DNA of 33,980 nt from Parvibaculum sp. (GCA_019635965.1 JAHBYK010000026.1:1-33980); one strand, 5' to 3'. Shown: positions 16,616-25,470, counted from the stretch's first letter. Notes: generated by a model not told the origin, from the letters alone. Translations and numbers: made by a program.

Positions 16616-17003
16616 CGGCCTGACGGCCACTTGAAAAAGGTGGCCGGCCGGGAAATTTGCGGCATATCAGAGGAGGCCACTCCATTACCGCGCCCCGGCC
16701 GGCCGTGCCTCGCGGACCCAGGAGATGCGGCGGACCTGAGCGCCCCACGAGGACACGTATCGCTGCGAGAAACAGCTCCGGCCTCACCCCCCAGCAAGAA
16801 GCGGAACCGTCATCGGCAGCGAAACCATGTAGCTGAAAAACGCTATCACGCTCTTCTGTGCCAATAAAGGACTGAGACAGGTATATGGGAAGGAAATACA
16901 GTCCATGATTGCGTTAACCATGAATAAACAAGGTTAACGCCACACGCATCGCGCGAATGCTTCCCGCATGACGCATCTGGACTGGAGCTGGATCGGGAAA
17001 GAC
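16616..17003. other. Non-coding region between rpmG terminator and pleD
   Basis: Nearly 390 bp without a convincing protein gene on either strand. It holds a hairpin CGGCCACTT/AAGGTGGCCG (16624-16646, no T-tract), a GC-rich half, then an AT-richer stretch (about 16830-16940) with GGACTG/CAGTCC (16869-16874 and 16899-16904) and the perfect dyad at 16911-16940. A ten-codon reading frame (16905-16937) with an upstream GGAAGGA is embedded in the dyad. An unrecognised small RNA is possible but unproven. Confidence 0.5.
16911..16940. repeat. Perfect 9-bp inverted repeat GCGTTAACC/GGTTAACGC
   Basis: GCGTTAACC at 16911-16919 and its exact complement GGTTAACGC at 16932-16940 flank 12 bases. There is no T-tract on either side, so termination is unlikely. 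Within it, TTAA-N7-TAAAC (16914-16929) is one base off the CtrA consensus TTAA-N7-TTAAC. It lies 64 bp downstream of the pleD stop. Confidence 0.6.
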
Positions 17004-18377
17004 TTAGGCGGCTTCGGCCGCGACGCGGTTCCGGCCGTCGCGCTTTGCCCGGTAGAGGCCCTGATCGGCCCGCTCGAGCAGTTTCGCCGCCGTGTCCTTC
17101 GGCCCATGCGTCATGGCAATGCCGATGCTGACGGTAACGGCGAGTTCGCGCCCCTGATCGTCGATGATAAAGGGCTTCGCCGCCACGCATTGGCGCAGCC
17201 GTTCCGCCACCGTCGTCGCATAGCCGATATCGGTATCGGGCATGACCACGACGAATTCCTCACCGCCGAGACGGCAGGCCAGATCGACGCCGCGCACATT
17301 CGCGGAAATCCGTTCCGCAAACTGGCGCAGCACCGCGTCGCCGGCCGCATGGCCATAGGTATCGTTGACCGGCTTGAAGTGGTCGATGTCGAAGATGAGC
17401 AACGAGACGGGCTTGCCCGTATTCGCGGATTCCTCGACCAGCGTCGCCAGATGGCCTTCCATGTAGCGGCGGTTGTAGAGCCCGGTCAGGCCGTCCGTAA
17501 TCGCAAGTTCGAGCCCCTGCTGGAACTTGTCGCGCAGATAGTCCTGATAGCGCTTGCGCTTGAGCTGGCTGCGGGCGCGCGCCACAAGCTCGTTGCGTTC
17601 CACCGGCCGCAGCAGATAGTCGTTCACGCCCATGTCGAGCGCGCGCACGAGACGTGCCGTGTCGCCCTCTTCCACGATCACGAGGATCGGCGTCTGGCGC
17701 GTCGCTTCCAGCGACCGGAGCTGCGAGCACAGGCGCAGCCCGTCGAATTCCTGCAGTGTCAGGCTGATGATGTGAAGATCGTAATCGCCGGTCGCGGCGA
17801 GCTGCATCATGTCTTCCTGGCTGTCGGCCACCGTCACATGATGCTTGTCTGCCAGCGTCTCGGTAATGCGCTTGAGCGAGGTCGGCCGGTCGTCGATGAC
17901 GAGAATGCGGCCCGGCGCGGACATCAGGAAAGCATCGCCCTCCTTCGTACCCAGCGCGCCGATGCGCTGGCCCGTCGCCTCGCGCATGCGAAGCTCGTCC
18001 GTCACCATCTTCAGGCGCACGAGACTGCGCACACGCGCGAAAAGCGCGAGATCGTTGAGCGGTTTGGTCAGAAAGTCGTCGGCACCGGCCTCAAGGCCCT
18101 GTACCCGGTCCTTCGGCTGGTCGAGAGCCGTCACCATCACGACGGGAATATGCTCGGTCTCCGGCATCGCCTTCAGGCGGCGGCAGACCTCGAACCCGTC
18201 CATGCCCGGCATCATCACATCGAGCAGGATGATATCGGGCTGCTCGTCCTTCGCCTTTTCGAGCGCCTCCAAGCCGGAGCTGGCCTTGAGCACGTCGAAA
18301 TACTCGGCGGTCAGCTTGGCGTCGAGCAGCTTCAGATTGGCCGGAACGTCATCGACAATAAGTACGCGCGCAGTCAC
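17004..18377 (-). CDS. pleD: Response regulator and diguanylate cyclase PleD
   Basis: A 457-residue REC-REC-GGDEF protein, close in size to Caulobacter PleD. Phosphorylation of D53 in the first receiver (LLDVMMPGMDG) drives dimerisation and synthesis of cyclic-di-GMP. The second receiver (from about residue 155) starts ILVIDDRP but has serine where the acceptor aspartate should be (HIISLTLQEFDG), as expected for the adaptor domain. The cyclase motif is GGEEF at 371-375, with an inhibitory-site RxxD (RGVD, 362-365) five residues before it. The start is GTG at 18377, behind GAGAGAGGG, giving the standard VLIVDD N-terminus. It follows divK by 29 bp and is surely co-transcribed. Confidence 0.96.
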   Translation of the reverse strand: MTARVLIVDDVPANLKLLDAKLTAEYFDVLKASSGLEALEKAKDEQPDIILLDVMMPGMDGFEVCRRLKAMPETEHIPVVMVTALDQPKDRVQGLEAGADDFLTKPLNDLALFARVRSLVRLKMVTDELRMREATGQRIGALGTKEGDAFLMSAPGRILVIDDRPTSLKRITETLADKHHVTVADSQEDMMQLAATGDYDLHIISLTLQEFDGLRLCSQLRSLEATRQTPILVIVEEGDTARLVRALDMGVNDYLLRPVERNELVARARSQLKRKRYQDYLRDKFQQGLELAITDGLTGLYNRRYMEGHLATLVEESANTGKPVSLLIFDIDHFKPVNDTYGHAAGDAVLRQFAERISANVRGVDLACRLGGEEFVVVMPDTDIGYATTVAERLRQCVAAKPFIIDDQGRELAVTVSIGIAMTHGPKDTAAKLLERADQGLYRAKRDGRNRVAAEAA

Positions 18378-18406
18378 TCTGCCCTCTCTCGAAAGGTCGG
18401 GGGCGA

Positions 18407-18772
18407 TTAACGAAGGAAACGCTGAACCGTTTCCAGGAACTGGGTGACGGAGATCGGCTTCGAGATGTAGGCCTCGCAACCGCCCTCGCGGATCTTCTCC
18501 TCATCGCCCTTCATGGCAAAAGCCGTGACGGCGACAACGGGGATCGCCCGCAGATTGTCGTCTTCCTTGATCCACTTCGTGACTTCGAGGCCGGAGACTT
18601 CAGGGAGCTGAATGTCCATGAGGATCAGGTCCGGGCGGTTCGTGCGCGCGATCTCCAGCGCCTCGATACCGTCACGCGTCTGCAGCGTCTCGTAGCCATG
18701 CGCGTCCAGAAGATCGTGGAAGAGCTTCATGTTGAGCTCATTGTCCTCAACGATCAGGACTTTCTTCGACAT
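18407..18772 (-). CDS. divK: Single-domain response regulator DivK
   Basis: A 121-residue stand-alone receiver domain, nearly the same as Caulobacter DivK in its motifs: [20 protein letters not shown] at the start, D53 as phospho-acceptor in [31 protein letters not shown] and YISKPIS with the conserved lysine. In Caulobacter it receives phosphate from DivJ/PleC and controls DivL-CckA and thereby CtrA. ATG at 18772 was chosen because it gives the family N-terminus; an ATG three codons upstream (18781) is also possible, with GGTGGAG about 10 bp before it. A CtrA-like site lies about 110 bp upstream. The kinases are not in the window. Confidence 0.96.
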   Translation of the reverse strand: MSKKVLIVEDNELNMKLFHDLLDAHGYETLQTRDGIEALEIARTNRPDLILMDIQLPEVSGLEVTKWIKEDDNLRAIPVVAVTAFAMKGDEEKIREGGCEAYISKPISVTQFLETVQRFLR

Positions 18773-18879
18773 TGCGTCCATTGCTCCAGAACTCCACCTG
18801 TGCCGGGCTTGCCCGTAGCTGTAACCTGATGTCCGGCCAGCGGGTCGATTCCCTATGGGGTGATAAGACCCCAATATCC

Positions 18880-18895
18880 TTAACCAACCCTTTAC
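18880..18895. promoter_or_regulatory. CtrA-like binding site upstream of divK
   Basis: TTAA, seven bases, TTTAC matches the CtrA consensus TTAA-N7-TTAAC at eight of nine fixed positions. It is located about 110 bp before the divK start, in the divergent region shared with the DUF3572 gene. Two further TTAA boxes lie at 18934-18937 and 18951-18954, but 13 bp apart rather than seven. CtrA control of divK is known in Caulobacter; here it is inferred from sequence only. Confidence 0.45.
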
Positions 18896-19033
18896 CGCCG
18901 CCTTCAGCCCTCCCGGAATCCCGGGGTTTCCGATTAAAACCCGCCTATGATTAAGTTTGCGTGAGCGCCGGCGCCCGATCCGGCCGAAATCCGCCCGAAT
19001 CCCCGATTTCGGGCCCGGAATATGGAAATTTTG

Positions 19034-19312
19034 ATGACGAGAGACGATGCCGAGATGCTGGCCATAAAGGCGCTGGGCCACATAGCGGCCGACGGCGACC
19101 TCCTGGGCGACTTCCTGTCCCTTTCGGGCCTTTCGCCGGACGAGTTGCGCGAACGCGCCGGTGAGCCCGAAATGCTGGGCGGCATCCTCGATTTCATGCT
19201 GGCCGACGAGGCCCGGCTCCTCGCCTTTTGCGAGGCGGCGGAACTGAGGCCGGAGCTTCCCGCCCGCGCGCGGCTCGCCCTGCCGGGCGGCGAAAGGGTG
19301 GACTGGCCATGA
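19034..19312 (+). CDS. DUF3572 family protein
   Basis: A 92-residue acidic, helical protein ([20 protein letters not shown], then [38 protein letters not shown]), the pattern of the short DUF3572 proteins of alphaproteobacteria. Function unknown. ATG at 19034 has GGAAA about 7 bp upstream; ATG at 19022, four codons earlier, is an alternative with a badly spaced site. Its stop overlaps the next start by four bases (ATGA), so the two are translationally coupled. It is divergent from divK and may share its regulatory region. Confidence 0.85.
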   Translation: MTRDDAEMLAIKALGHIAADGDLLGDFLSLSGLSPDELRERAGEPEMLGGILDFMLADEARLLAFCEAAELRPELPARARLALPGGERVDWP

Positions 19313-20052
19313 CCTCCCACCCCGAAAACGATCCCGGCTCGACCGCTGGCGAAGTTGCCGGCACCCGTCACCCCGAACGCGACCCGCTGGCGATCGACGA
19401 GACCGTCATCCCGCAAATCGACGCGCTGACGCTGGAGCGCGGCCGCCCCCTCATCGTCTCCGACGCCGACGAGGTGCTGCTGCAATTCATGGTCGGCCTC
19501 GAGCGCTATCTCGAAACGCAGGGCCTCTGGATCGACCTTCGCAGCTTTGCCCTCACCGGCAACATCAAGCGCAAGGACACGAACGAGCCCGTGCCGCAAG
19601 CCGCCATGCCCGCCCTGCTCGACGCCTTCTTTGCCGCCTCGGCGCATGACCTTGAGGTGGTGCCGGGCGCGGCAGCGGCGCTCGCCGAATTATCGGAACG
19701 CGCTCAGGTGGTAATCCTCACCAATGTGCCGCTGGAGGCAAAGGCGCGGCGCGAGGCCTGCCTCGCCGCGCAGGGCATCCCCTTTCCCGTGGTTGCAAAC
19801 AAGGGGCTGAAGGGCGGCGCCGTCCGCCGCCTCGCGGCGCGCGTCGAAGCGCCGGTGATCTTCCTCGACGACATTCCCCACAATCTTTCTTCAGTGGCAA
19901 AGGCCCACGCCCCGGCGCGCCTTATCCACTTCATCGCCGACCCGCGCCTTGCAAAGCTGCTGGGCCCGGCAAAGGACAGCCATTTCCACACCACCCTCTG
20001 GCCGGAAGCACATGGCTTCATCGACAAAACGCTGAAGGCGGAAGGGTTCTGA
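19309..20052 (+). CDS. HAD-like hydrolase
   Basis: A 247-residue protein with haloacid dehalogenase signatures: DADEV at 52-56 (nucleophile D52 and acid/base D54), a threonine in VILTNVP (motif II), lysine in NKGLKGG (motif III) and the acidic pair in FLDDIPHN (motif IV). It likely is a cytoplasmic phosphatase, substrate unknown. The first 45 residues are polar and probably disordered. The start was set at 19309 because ATGA overlaps the previous stop. The opposite-strand capsule-type gene ends 12 bp after its stop. Confidence 0.87.
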   Translation: MTSHPENDPGSTAGEVAGTRHPERDPLAIDETVIPQIDALTLERGRPLIVSDADEVLLQFMVGLERYLETQGLWIDLRSFALTGNIKRKDTNEPVPQAAMPALLDAFFAASAHDLEVVPGAAAALAELSERAQVVILTNVPLEAKARREACLAAQGIPFPVVANKGLKGGAVRRLAARVEAPVIFLDDIPHNLSSVAKAHAPARLIHFIADPRLAKLLGPAKDSHFHTTLWPEAHGFIDKTLKAEGF

Positions 20053-20064
20053 AAAGGCCAGTCC

Positions 20065-21252
20065 TCAAAAATTCCCCCGCCTGACATCCTTGCCGCAAGC
20101 CGCCGCAATCTCCGCCTCGCGCGGCGAGGCTTCCGGCGCCTGCCAGCCCGCGCAGCGCGCATCCGCCGCTCGCGCCGCGCACCAGAGGCCGGAGCCATCC
20201 GCCTGCGGAGCAAAACGCAAGCCGTCCCCACCGAGCCGCGACCCGAGATAATTCATCACCTCGATGCGGAGCCGCGCCGCCTCGCCCGTCATCGGTTCCG
20301 GCGCAACATGCATTTTCGTGATGGGCATGACCTCCACTGTCTCCACCTCATAGCCGCCCCGCCCGCGCATGAGCCCTGCCTTCACGACGAGCCCGTAATC
20401 GCGGCATATGTCGAAGCGGCGCATGTCTTGCGTCCCGAGATGGAGAAAATTGCCGAGCCCATAGGCGATGAGCCTGCCATCCGAAAGCTCGATCCCCCGC
20501 GCGACATGATGGTGATGCCCGGCAATGATGGTGAGCCCCTTGCTCTCCGCGGCGCGGAAGCGCGTCTGCGTTGCCGCCTCCGTCAGCGGCGCGAATTCCG
20601 GGCCGTAATGTACGGAGAGGATACGAATATCGGCTGCCTCGCCTGCGAGCCGCGCCGCAACATCGGCAAAGTCGCGGTCCTCGCGCAACATGCCGGCCTC
20701 GCCGTCGCGCGCAGGCAATCCGCCGCCTGCATTGCCCACCGCCGATACCGCAACCTTCGCCCCGCGCGTCACGAAAACATGCGGCCGCATCGCATCTTCC
20801 CGCGTCCGCCCAAGGCCCGGAAAGGCGCGAACGCCCGCCATCCCCTCCATATGGCGCAGCGTTTCGCCCGCGCCTGCCCCGCCGAGATCCATCGCGTGAT
20901 TATTGGCGAGCGGCAGCACGTCGATGCCGTGGCGGACAAGCGCCCGCACATGCGCCGGATGCGTACGGAAGACAAACATCTTCTCGCGCATGGAAATGTC
21001 GTTCCGGTCCGTCACCACCGTTTCGAGATTGGCGAGCGCCACATCACCGCGGATGAAAGGCGCGACCTTGGCCATCGCCTCCTCCACCGTGACAAGCTCG
21101 CCGCGCTTGAACCCGCCCGCCTCCGAAACGCGCGCGCCCGGCCCGTTGAAGCCCGTATCGCCCATCAGCACCACGCTGAGCCGTTGCTGCGCATGGGCGG
21201 GAATGGCGAGAAGCGCGAGCAATACCGGCAGGAGGATTGACCTGATGTGCAT
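20065..21252 (-). CDS. CapA family protein (secreted metallophosphoesterase-like)
   Basis: A 395-residue protein with a clear signal peptide (MHIRSILLPVLLALLAIPAHAQ). The mature part has the PGA_cap/CapA motifs in order: VVLMGDTGFNGPG, ALANLETVVTDR, LPLANNHAMDLGGAG, LSVHYGPEF, AGHHHHVARGIE and IAYGLGNFLHLG, which together form a calcineurin-like metal site. CapA proteins are named from poly-gamma-glutamate capsule synthesis, but most members lie away from capB/capC, as here, and have other or unknown roles. The start was placed at the signal peptide; upstream in-frame sequence derives from the repeat element at 21271-21360 and is not coding. Confidence 0.88.
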   Translation of the reverse strand: MHIRSILLPVLLALLAIPAHAQQRLSVVLMGDTGFNGPGARVSEAGGFKRGELVTVEEAMAKVAPFIRGDVALANLETVVTDRNDISMREKMFVFRTHPAHVRALVRHGIDVLPLANNHAMDLGGAGAGETLRHMEGMAGVRAFPGLGRTREDAMRPHVFVTRGAKVAVSAVGNAGGGLPARDGEAGMLREDRDFADVAARLAGEAADIRILSVHYGPEFAPLTEAATQTRFRAAESKGLTIIAGHHHHVARGIELSDGRLIAYGLGNFLHLGTQDMRRFDICRDYGLVVKAGLMRGRGGYEVETVEVMPITKMHVAPEPMTGEAARLRIEVMNYLGSRLGGDGLRFAPQADGSGLWCAARAADARCAGWQAPEASPREAEIAAACGKDVRRGNF

Positions 21253-21270
21253 GAATATTCCGAATCCATC

Positions 21271-21360
21271 TGTCATGCCGGGGCTTGTCCCCGGAACCCA
21301 TTGGCACCGCTTTCCCATCGTGATGCGGATCGGGTACCGGCAACAAGTGCCGGGATGACA
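21271..21360. repeat. Palindromic intergenic repeat element (REP-like)
   Basis: A 90-bp element with inverted ends: TGTCATGCCGG at 21271 and CCGGGATGACA ending at 21360 match with one mismatch. Inside the left end, CCGGGGcttgtCCCCGG forms a hairpin; inside the right end CCGGCaacaagtGCCGG forms another. Sequences of this type (TGTCATGCCGGGGCTTG...GATGACA) are dispersed in many alphaproteobacterial genomes, by my recollection. It lies between the divergent CapA-like and fructokinase genes. Confidence 0.7.
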
Positions 21361-21432
21361 TCTTTTTCCCTTGTTGCCCCCCACCACTCTCCCTGCCACG
21401 CCATGCTATCCTTCCCGAAAAAGGAATCTCCC

Positions 21433-22338
21433 ATGCGGATCGGCATAGACCTCGGCGGCACGAAAATCGAAGGCATCGCGCTGGGCGCGGGTGGCACGGA
21501 GCGGGCGCGCAAGCGCATCCCGGCGCCGCAGGGCAGCTATGAGGCAACCATCGCCGCCATCCGCGATCTTGTCGCCGCGCTCGAAGCCGAAGCCGGGGAG
21601 AAGGGCAGCATCGGCATCGGTATGCCAGGCGCAATTTCGCCCGCCACCGGACTCGTGAAAAACGCGAACAGCACCTGGCTCATCGGCCATGCCTTTGGCG
21701 CGGACCTTGAGGCGGCGCTTGGGCGGCCCGTCCGCCTGGCGAACGACGCCGATTGCTTCGCCCTCTCCGAAGCGGCCGACGGCGCGGGCGAAGGCGCGCC
21801 CACCGTCTTCGGCGTCATCCTCGGCACAGGCGTCGGGGGCGGCATCGTTGTCGGCGGCAGGCTGCTTTCCGGCCCCAATGCGATTGCTGGCGAATTGGGC
21901 CACAACTCGCTCCCCTTCGTCCTGCCGGACGAACTGCCCGGCCGCGACTGCTATTGCGGCAAGAAGGGCTGCATCGAGACGTGGCTCTCAGGGCCGGGCT
22001 TCGCCGCCGATTACCTGATCGAGAACCGCGAGGCATTGTCACCCGAAGGCATTGTCGCGGCCGCAGCAGCCGGTAACCGCCCCGCAAAGGTCGCGCTCCG
22101 CCGCTATGCCGACCGCCTCGCCCGTGCGCTCGCCCATGTCATCAACATTCTCGACCCGCATGTCATCGTGCTGGGTGGCGGCATGTCGAATGTCGATGCG
22201 CTCTATGTCGAAGTGCCGTCCCGCTGGGGCTCGTATGTATTCTCCGACACGGTGGTGACGCGGCTCGAACGAAACAAACATGGCGACTCGAGCGGCGTGC
22301 GCGGCGCGGCCTGGCTCTGGCCGGAAGAGGAGAGATGA
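21433..22338 (+). CDS. mak: Fructokinase, ROK family (Mak-like)
   Basis: A 301-residue ROK sugar kinase phosphorylating fructose (and perhaps mannose) with ATP. It has the phosphate motif [12 protein letters not shown] at the N-terminus, [27 protein letters not shown], the glycine loop GTGVGGG, and the zinc-binding set GELGHN ... [12 protein letters not shown]. The close similarity to E. coli Mak, including the C-terminal [16 protein letters not shown], supports fructokinase over glucokinase. ATG at 21433 follows AAGGAATCT; longer readings run through the repeat element. Its stop overlaps the start of dinB by four bases. Confidence 0.92.
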   Translation: MRIGIDLGGTKIEGIALGAGGTERARKRIPAPQGSYEATIAAIRDLVAALEAEAGEKGSIGIGMPGAISPATGLVKNANSTWLIGHAFGADLEAALGRPVRLANDADCFALSEAADGAGEGAPTVFGVILGTGVGGGIVVGGRLLSGPNAIAGELGHNSLPFVLPDELPGRDCYCGKKGCIETWLSGPGFAADYLIENREALSPEGIVAAAAAGNRPAKVALRRYADRLARALAHVINILDPHVIVLGGGMSNVDALYVEVPSRWGSYVFSDTVVTRLERNKHGDSSGVRGAAWLWPEEER

Positions 22339-23600
22339 GCGAAGCACAAGGCCTCTGCCGCGATTGCTTTGCCGCCGTGCCGCAAGGTGCGGAGCGGTGT
22401 CCTGCCTGCAAGCGGCCGCGCCTTGTGTTCCATCCCGAGCTTCATGCGCTCACCATCGCCCATCTCGATTGCGATGCCTTTTATGCCGCCGTGGAAAAGC
22501 GCGACAACCCGGAGCTGCGCGACAAGCCGCTCATCATCGGCGGTGGCCAGCGCGGCGTTGTATCCACCTGCTGCTATATCGCGCGCATTCGCGGCGTCCG
22601 TTCCGCCATGCCCATGTTCAAGGCGCTGGCGGCCTGTCCCGAAGCCGTGGTGCTGAAGCCCGACATGGCAAAATATACCCGCGTTGGCCGCGAGGTGCGC
22701 GCCCTGATGCGCGACATGACACCGCTCGTCGAACCCGTCTCCATCGACGAGGCGTTTCTGGACCTCACCGGCACCGAGCGCCTGCATCACGCGAGCGCAG
22801 CGGTGAGCATGGCGCGTCTCGCAAAGCGCATCGAGGATGAAATCGGCATCACCATTTCCGTCGGTCTCAGCCACAACAAGTTTCTCTCGAAGATCGCTTC
22901 CGATCTCGACAAGCCACGCGGCTTTGCCGTGATCGGCCGTGAGGAAACACTCTCTTTCCTGGCGGGCAAACCCGTCTCGCTGATCTGGGGTGTCGGCAAG
23001 GCGCTGGAGGCGAAGCTCGCCCGCGATGGCATCACACGCATCGCACAACTGCAAAAAATGGAAGAAAACGATCTCATCGCACGCTACGGCTCAATGGGCC
23101 GGCGCCTCTGGCGCCTGTCGCGCGGCGAGGATTTCCGCCATGTCGAAACCGGCCATGAGGCAAAGAGCATCTCCGCCGAAACGACCTTCATGCGCGACAT
23201 TTCAGATGCCGCCGAGCTGGACCGCATCCTCTGGCCGCTCTGCGAAAAAGTGTCTCGCCGCGCCAAGGCGGCAAATGTTTCGGGCTCGACCGTTGTGCTG
23301 AAGCTCAAGACCGCCGGCTTCAAGACGCGCACGCGCAACCAGACATTGCACGATCCGACGCAGCTTGCCGAAGTGATCTATCGCATTGCCTCTCCCATGC
23401 TGGCGCGTGAGGCGACAGGCACGAGTTTCCGTCTGCTGGGCGTCGGCATATCCGGCCTTTCGGACGGCGATATCGCGGATCCCCCGGACATGCTGGACCC
23501 AGGCGCCGCGCGCCGCGCCGCCGCCGAACGCGCGATGGATCGTCTGCGCGAAAAATTCGGCGAGCAATCCATCGGCAAGGGCCGCGGCCTTCGCAAGTGA
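22335..23600 (+). CDS. dinB: DNA polymerase IV (Y family)
   Basis: A 421-residue translesion polymerase. Metal ligands are in [12 protein letters not shown] (D45) and SIDEAFLDL (D138, E139); the palm, thumb ([15 protein letters not shown], helix-hairpin-helix) and little-finger domains follow. It differs from E. coli DinB in an N-terminal extension of about 35 residues with C8, C11, C22 and C25, a probable zinc ribbon. The C-terminus ([12 protein letters not shown]) lacks an obvious QLVLGL-type clamp motif. Start ATG at 22335 overlaps the mak stop, so the two are translationally coupled. No SOS box was recognised upstream. Confidence 0.94.
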   Translation: MSEAQGLCRDCFAAVPQGAERCPACKRPRLVFHPELHALTIAHLDCDAFYAAVEKRDNPELRDKPLIIGGGQRGVVSTCCYIARIRGVRSAMPMFKALAACPEAVVLKPDMAKYTRVGREVRALMRDMTPLVEPVSIDEAFLDLTGTERLHHASAAVSMARLAKRIEDEIGITISVGLSHNKFLSKIASDLDKPRGFAVIGREETLSFLAGKPVSLIWGVGKALEAKLARDGITRIAQLQKMEENDLIARYGSMGRRLWRLSRGEDFRHVETGHEAKSISAETTFMRDISDAAELDRILWPLCEKVSRRAKAANVSGSTVVLKLKTAGFKTRTRNQTLHDPTQLAEVIYRIASPMLAREATGTSFRLLGVGISGLSDGDIADPPDMLDPGAARRAAAERAMDRLREKFGEQSIGKGRGLRK

Positions 23601-23606
23601 ACGAGA

Positions 23607-24413
23607 TCAGCAGGTGCCGTCGTCGAATATGACGAGTTCCTTGAGCCGCGCCTTGATTTCAAGATCGATGTAGTCGAGCGTCATGCCCGTTGCGATGCCA
23701 TTTTCAAAAAGCGTTATGCCCATTTCGAAATTCGGCAGGCCCTCGCTGTTCGCCGTGTCGAAATAGCTGACCCTGACCGGCCAATGCGCCACGGATTTCA
23801 GTGCCTCGACGCCCTTCACATCCGGCAGCACATCGCTCCCGGCGTCCGGCTGTTTCGATACGAATATGGTCGTCGGGCTCTCGCGCTCTTCCGTTCCGTC
23901 GAAAAGCGTCAGCTCGAAGATGCGCTCGCCGCGTTCCGCATGTTCGACAAGCGCATTGTGGTACTGCACGGGAAAGAGAACGGAGGCCGGAAGCTTCAGC
24001 GTCTTGCCCTCCTCTCTCGAAAGCTCGATCGTGCCGTCGTCGCCCCGCGTCGCCACGCCGTCGTCCCGGTCCGTCAGCTCACCATTCGTATATTCCGTGC
24101 GCGTATAGCTGAATTCGCGCCCGTCGATCTTCTCGAAATAGCTGAGGCGAATATCGTTGCTCATATAGCTCTGATCGAGCCCGGTCACGCGCGTGACGAC
24201 GCGCTGAAGCGAGGTGTAGCCACCGCAACCGGGCCCGCCTCGCCACTCGATCACCATGCGCCCGTCGATACCGGCAATGTCGCTCGCTGCCTCGGTGCGG
24301 CCAAGCGTGAGGTCATACACCGCGCGATGCGTCTGCAAAGGCGCCGCGCCTGCGCCGCCGGCAAGAACCAGAAAACCAAGCGGTATCAGCCACTTGTACC
24401 CATTCACCGCCAC
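23607..24413 (-). CDS. eipB: Cell envelope integrity protein EipB family (DUF1849)
   Basis: A 268-residue periplasmic protein with signal peptide (residues 1 to about 24, ending AGGAGAA). The HRAVYDLTLG start of the mature chain, MVIEWRGGPGCGGY, FEKIDGREFSY and the terminal cysteine match EipB of Brucella, a beta-spiral protein important for envelope stability. The two cysteines, C63 and C268 (the last residue), correspond to the conserved disulfide of that family. The start is GTG at 24413 with GGGAGCGGAA upstream. It converges on dinB with a 6-bp gap and is divergent from the dehydrogenase gene. Confidence 0.88.
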   Translation of the reverse strand: MAVNGYKWLIPLGFLVLAGGAGAAPLQTHRAVYDLTLGRTEAASDIAGIDGRMVIEWRGGPGCGGYTSLQRVVTRVTGLDQSYMSNDIRLSYFEKIDGREFSYTRTEYTNGELTDRDDGVATRGDDGTIELSREEGKTLKLPASVLFPVQYHNALVEHAERGERIFELTLFDGTEERESPTTIFVSKQPDAGSDVLPDVKGVEALKSVAHWPVRVSYFDTANSEGLPNFEMGITLFENGIATGMTLDYIDLEIKARLKELVIFDDGTC

Positions 24414-24504
24414 GATATTTCCGCTCCCGCGTCGCCCGCATGCCCTTTCGCAAGCTTATACCATCGGCTAAACCGGAAAAGCGATTGCAACATCCCGGAC
24501 CGAC

Positions 24505-25470
24505 ATGCCCCGCCCCGCCCTCTTCGTCACCCGCAAATTGCCGCCCGATGTGGAGGCCCGCCTTGCCCGCGACTATGAGGCGTCGCTCAACAGCGGTGAC
24601 GTCCTTCCCTCACGGGACGGCATATTGTCGGGCGCGGCGGGAAAGGACGGCCTGCTCGTCACGGTTACAGACCGGATCGACGCGGATCTCATCCGCGCCC
24701 TCCCGCCATCGGTGAAGATCATCGCCACCTTTTCTGTCGGCTATGACCATATCGACATCGCCGCCGCGAAGGCGCGCGGCATCGCCGTCACCAACACGCC
24801 GGACGTGCTGACCGATGCAACGGCGGAAATCGCCCTGCTGCTCATGCTCGGTGCCGCCCGCCAGGCAACATCCGCCATCGCCACGCTGCGCAGCGGTCAA
24901 TGGAAGAACTGGGCGCCCACAGGCATGCTCGGCATGGAACTCACAGGCAAGCGCCTCGGCATCCTCGGCCTTGGCCGCATCGGCCGCGCCACCGCCCATC
25001 GTGCCCGCGCCTTCGGCATGGAGGTGCATTATCACAACCGCCGCCGCCTCGACCCGGCGCAGGAGGCAGGCGCCACCTATCATGCGGACATTGAACGCCT
25101 GTTCCGCGTCTCGGACGTGCTGTCCCTGCATTGCGCTTCGACGCCCGAGACGCGCCGCATCGTCAACCGGGCCACGATCGCGCTACTGCCGCAAAACGCC
25201 ATTGTCGTGAATACCGCGCGGGGCGACATTGTCGATGACGAGGCGTTGATCGAGGCGCTCGCCTCCGGCCGCCTTGCCGCCGCCGGCCTCGATGTCTTTG
25301 CCAACGAGCCCAATCTCGATCCGCGCTATCTCGATCTGCCCAATGCCTTTCTGTTGCCGCATCTCGGCAGCGCCACGCGCGAGACGCGCAATGCCATGGG
25401 CTTCCGTGCGCTCGACAATCTCGACGCCTTCTTTGCAGGCCGCACGCCGCCGGATCTCGTTACCGTATGA
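24505..25470 (+). CDS. D-2-hydroxyacid dehydrogenase (glyoxylate/hydroxypyruvate reductase-like)
   Basis: A 321-residue NAD(P)-dependent enzyme of the D-isomer-specific family. The nucleotide motif GLGRIGRATAHRARAFG lies near residues 155-171; catalytic residues are R239 (NTARGD), E268 (FANEPN) and H286 (LPHLGSAT). The substrate loop (ATFSVGYDHID) resembles glyoxylate/hydroxypyruvate reductases of the GyaR/GRHPR type. After NRR in the cofactor loop there is no acidic residue at the expected NAD position, which hints at NADPH; this is inference. ATG at 24505. Its stop overlaps the next gene by four bases. Confidence 0.92.
   Translation: MPRPALFVTRKLPPDVEARLARDYEASLNSGDVLPSRDGILSGAAGKDGLLVTVTDRIDADLIRALPPSVKIIATFSVGYDHIDIAAAKARGIAVTNTPDVLTDATAEIALLLMLGAARQATSAIATLRSGQWKNWAPTGMLGMELTGKRLGILGLGRIGRATAHRARAFGMEVHYHNRRRLDPAQEAGATYHADIERLFRVSDVLSLHCASTPETRRIVNRATIALLPQNAIVVNTARGDIVDDEALIEALASGRLAAAGLDVFANEPNLDPRYLDLPNAFLLPHLGSATRETRNAMGFRALDNLDAFFAGRTPPDLVTV

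Noticed and set aside
16631..16867. A 78-codon plus-strand frame after the rpmG terminator
   Set aside because: It starts with TTG inside a hairpin, has no ribosome site and its sequence is Pro/Arg-rich without any known pattern.
16616..17003. A tRNA or other standard RNA gene in the gap
   Set aside because: No T-arm consensus, no cloverleaf and no match to a structured RNA that I know was seen.
16968..18410. A 480-codon plus-strand frame opposite pleD
   Set aside because: pleD is certain from its domains; the opposite frame is rich in His/Arg/Ala as expected for antisense sequence.
20065..21252. Poly-gamma-glutamate capsule operon
   Set aside because: Only a CapA-like protein is present; there is no capB, capC or other capsule gene beside it.
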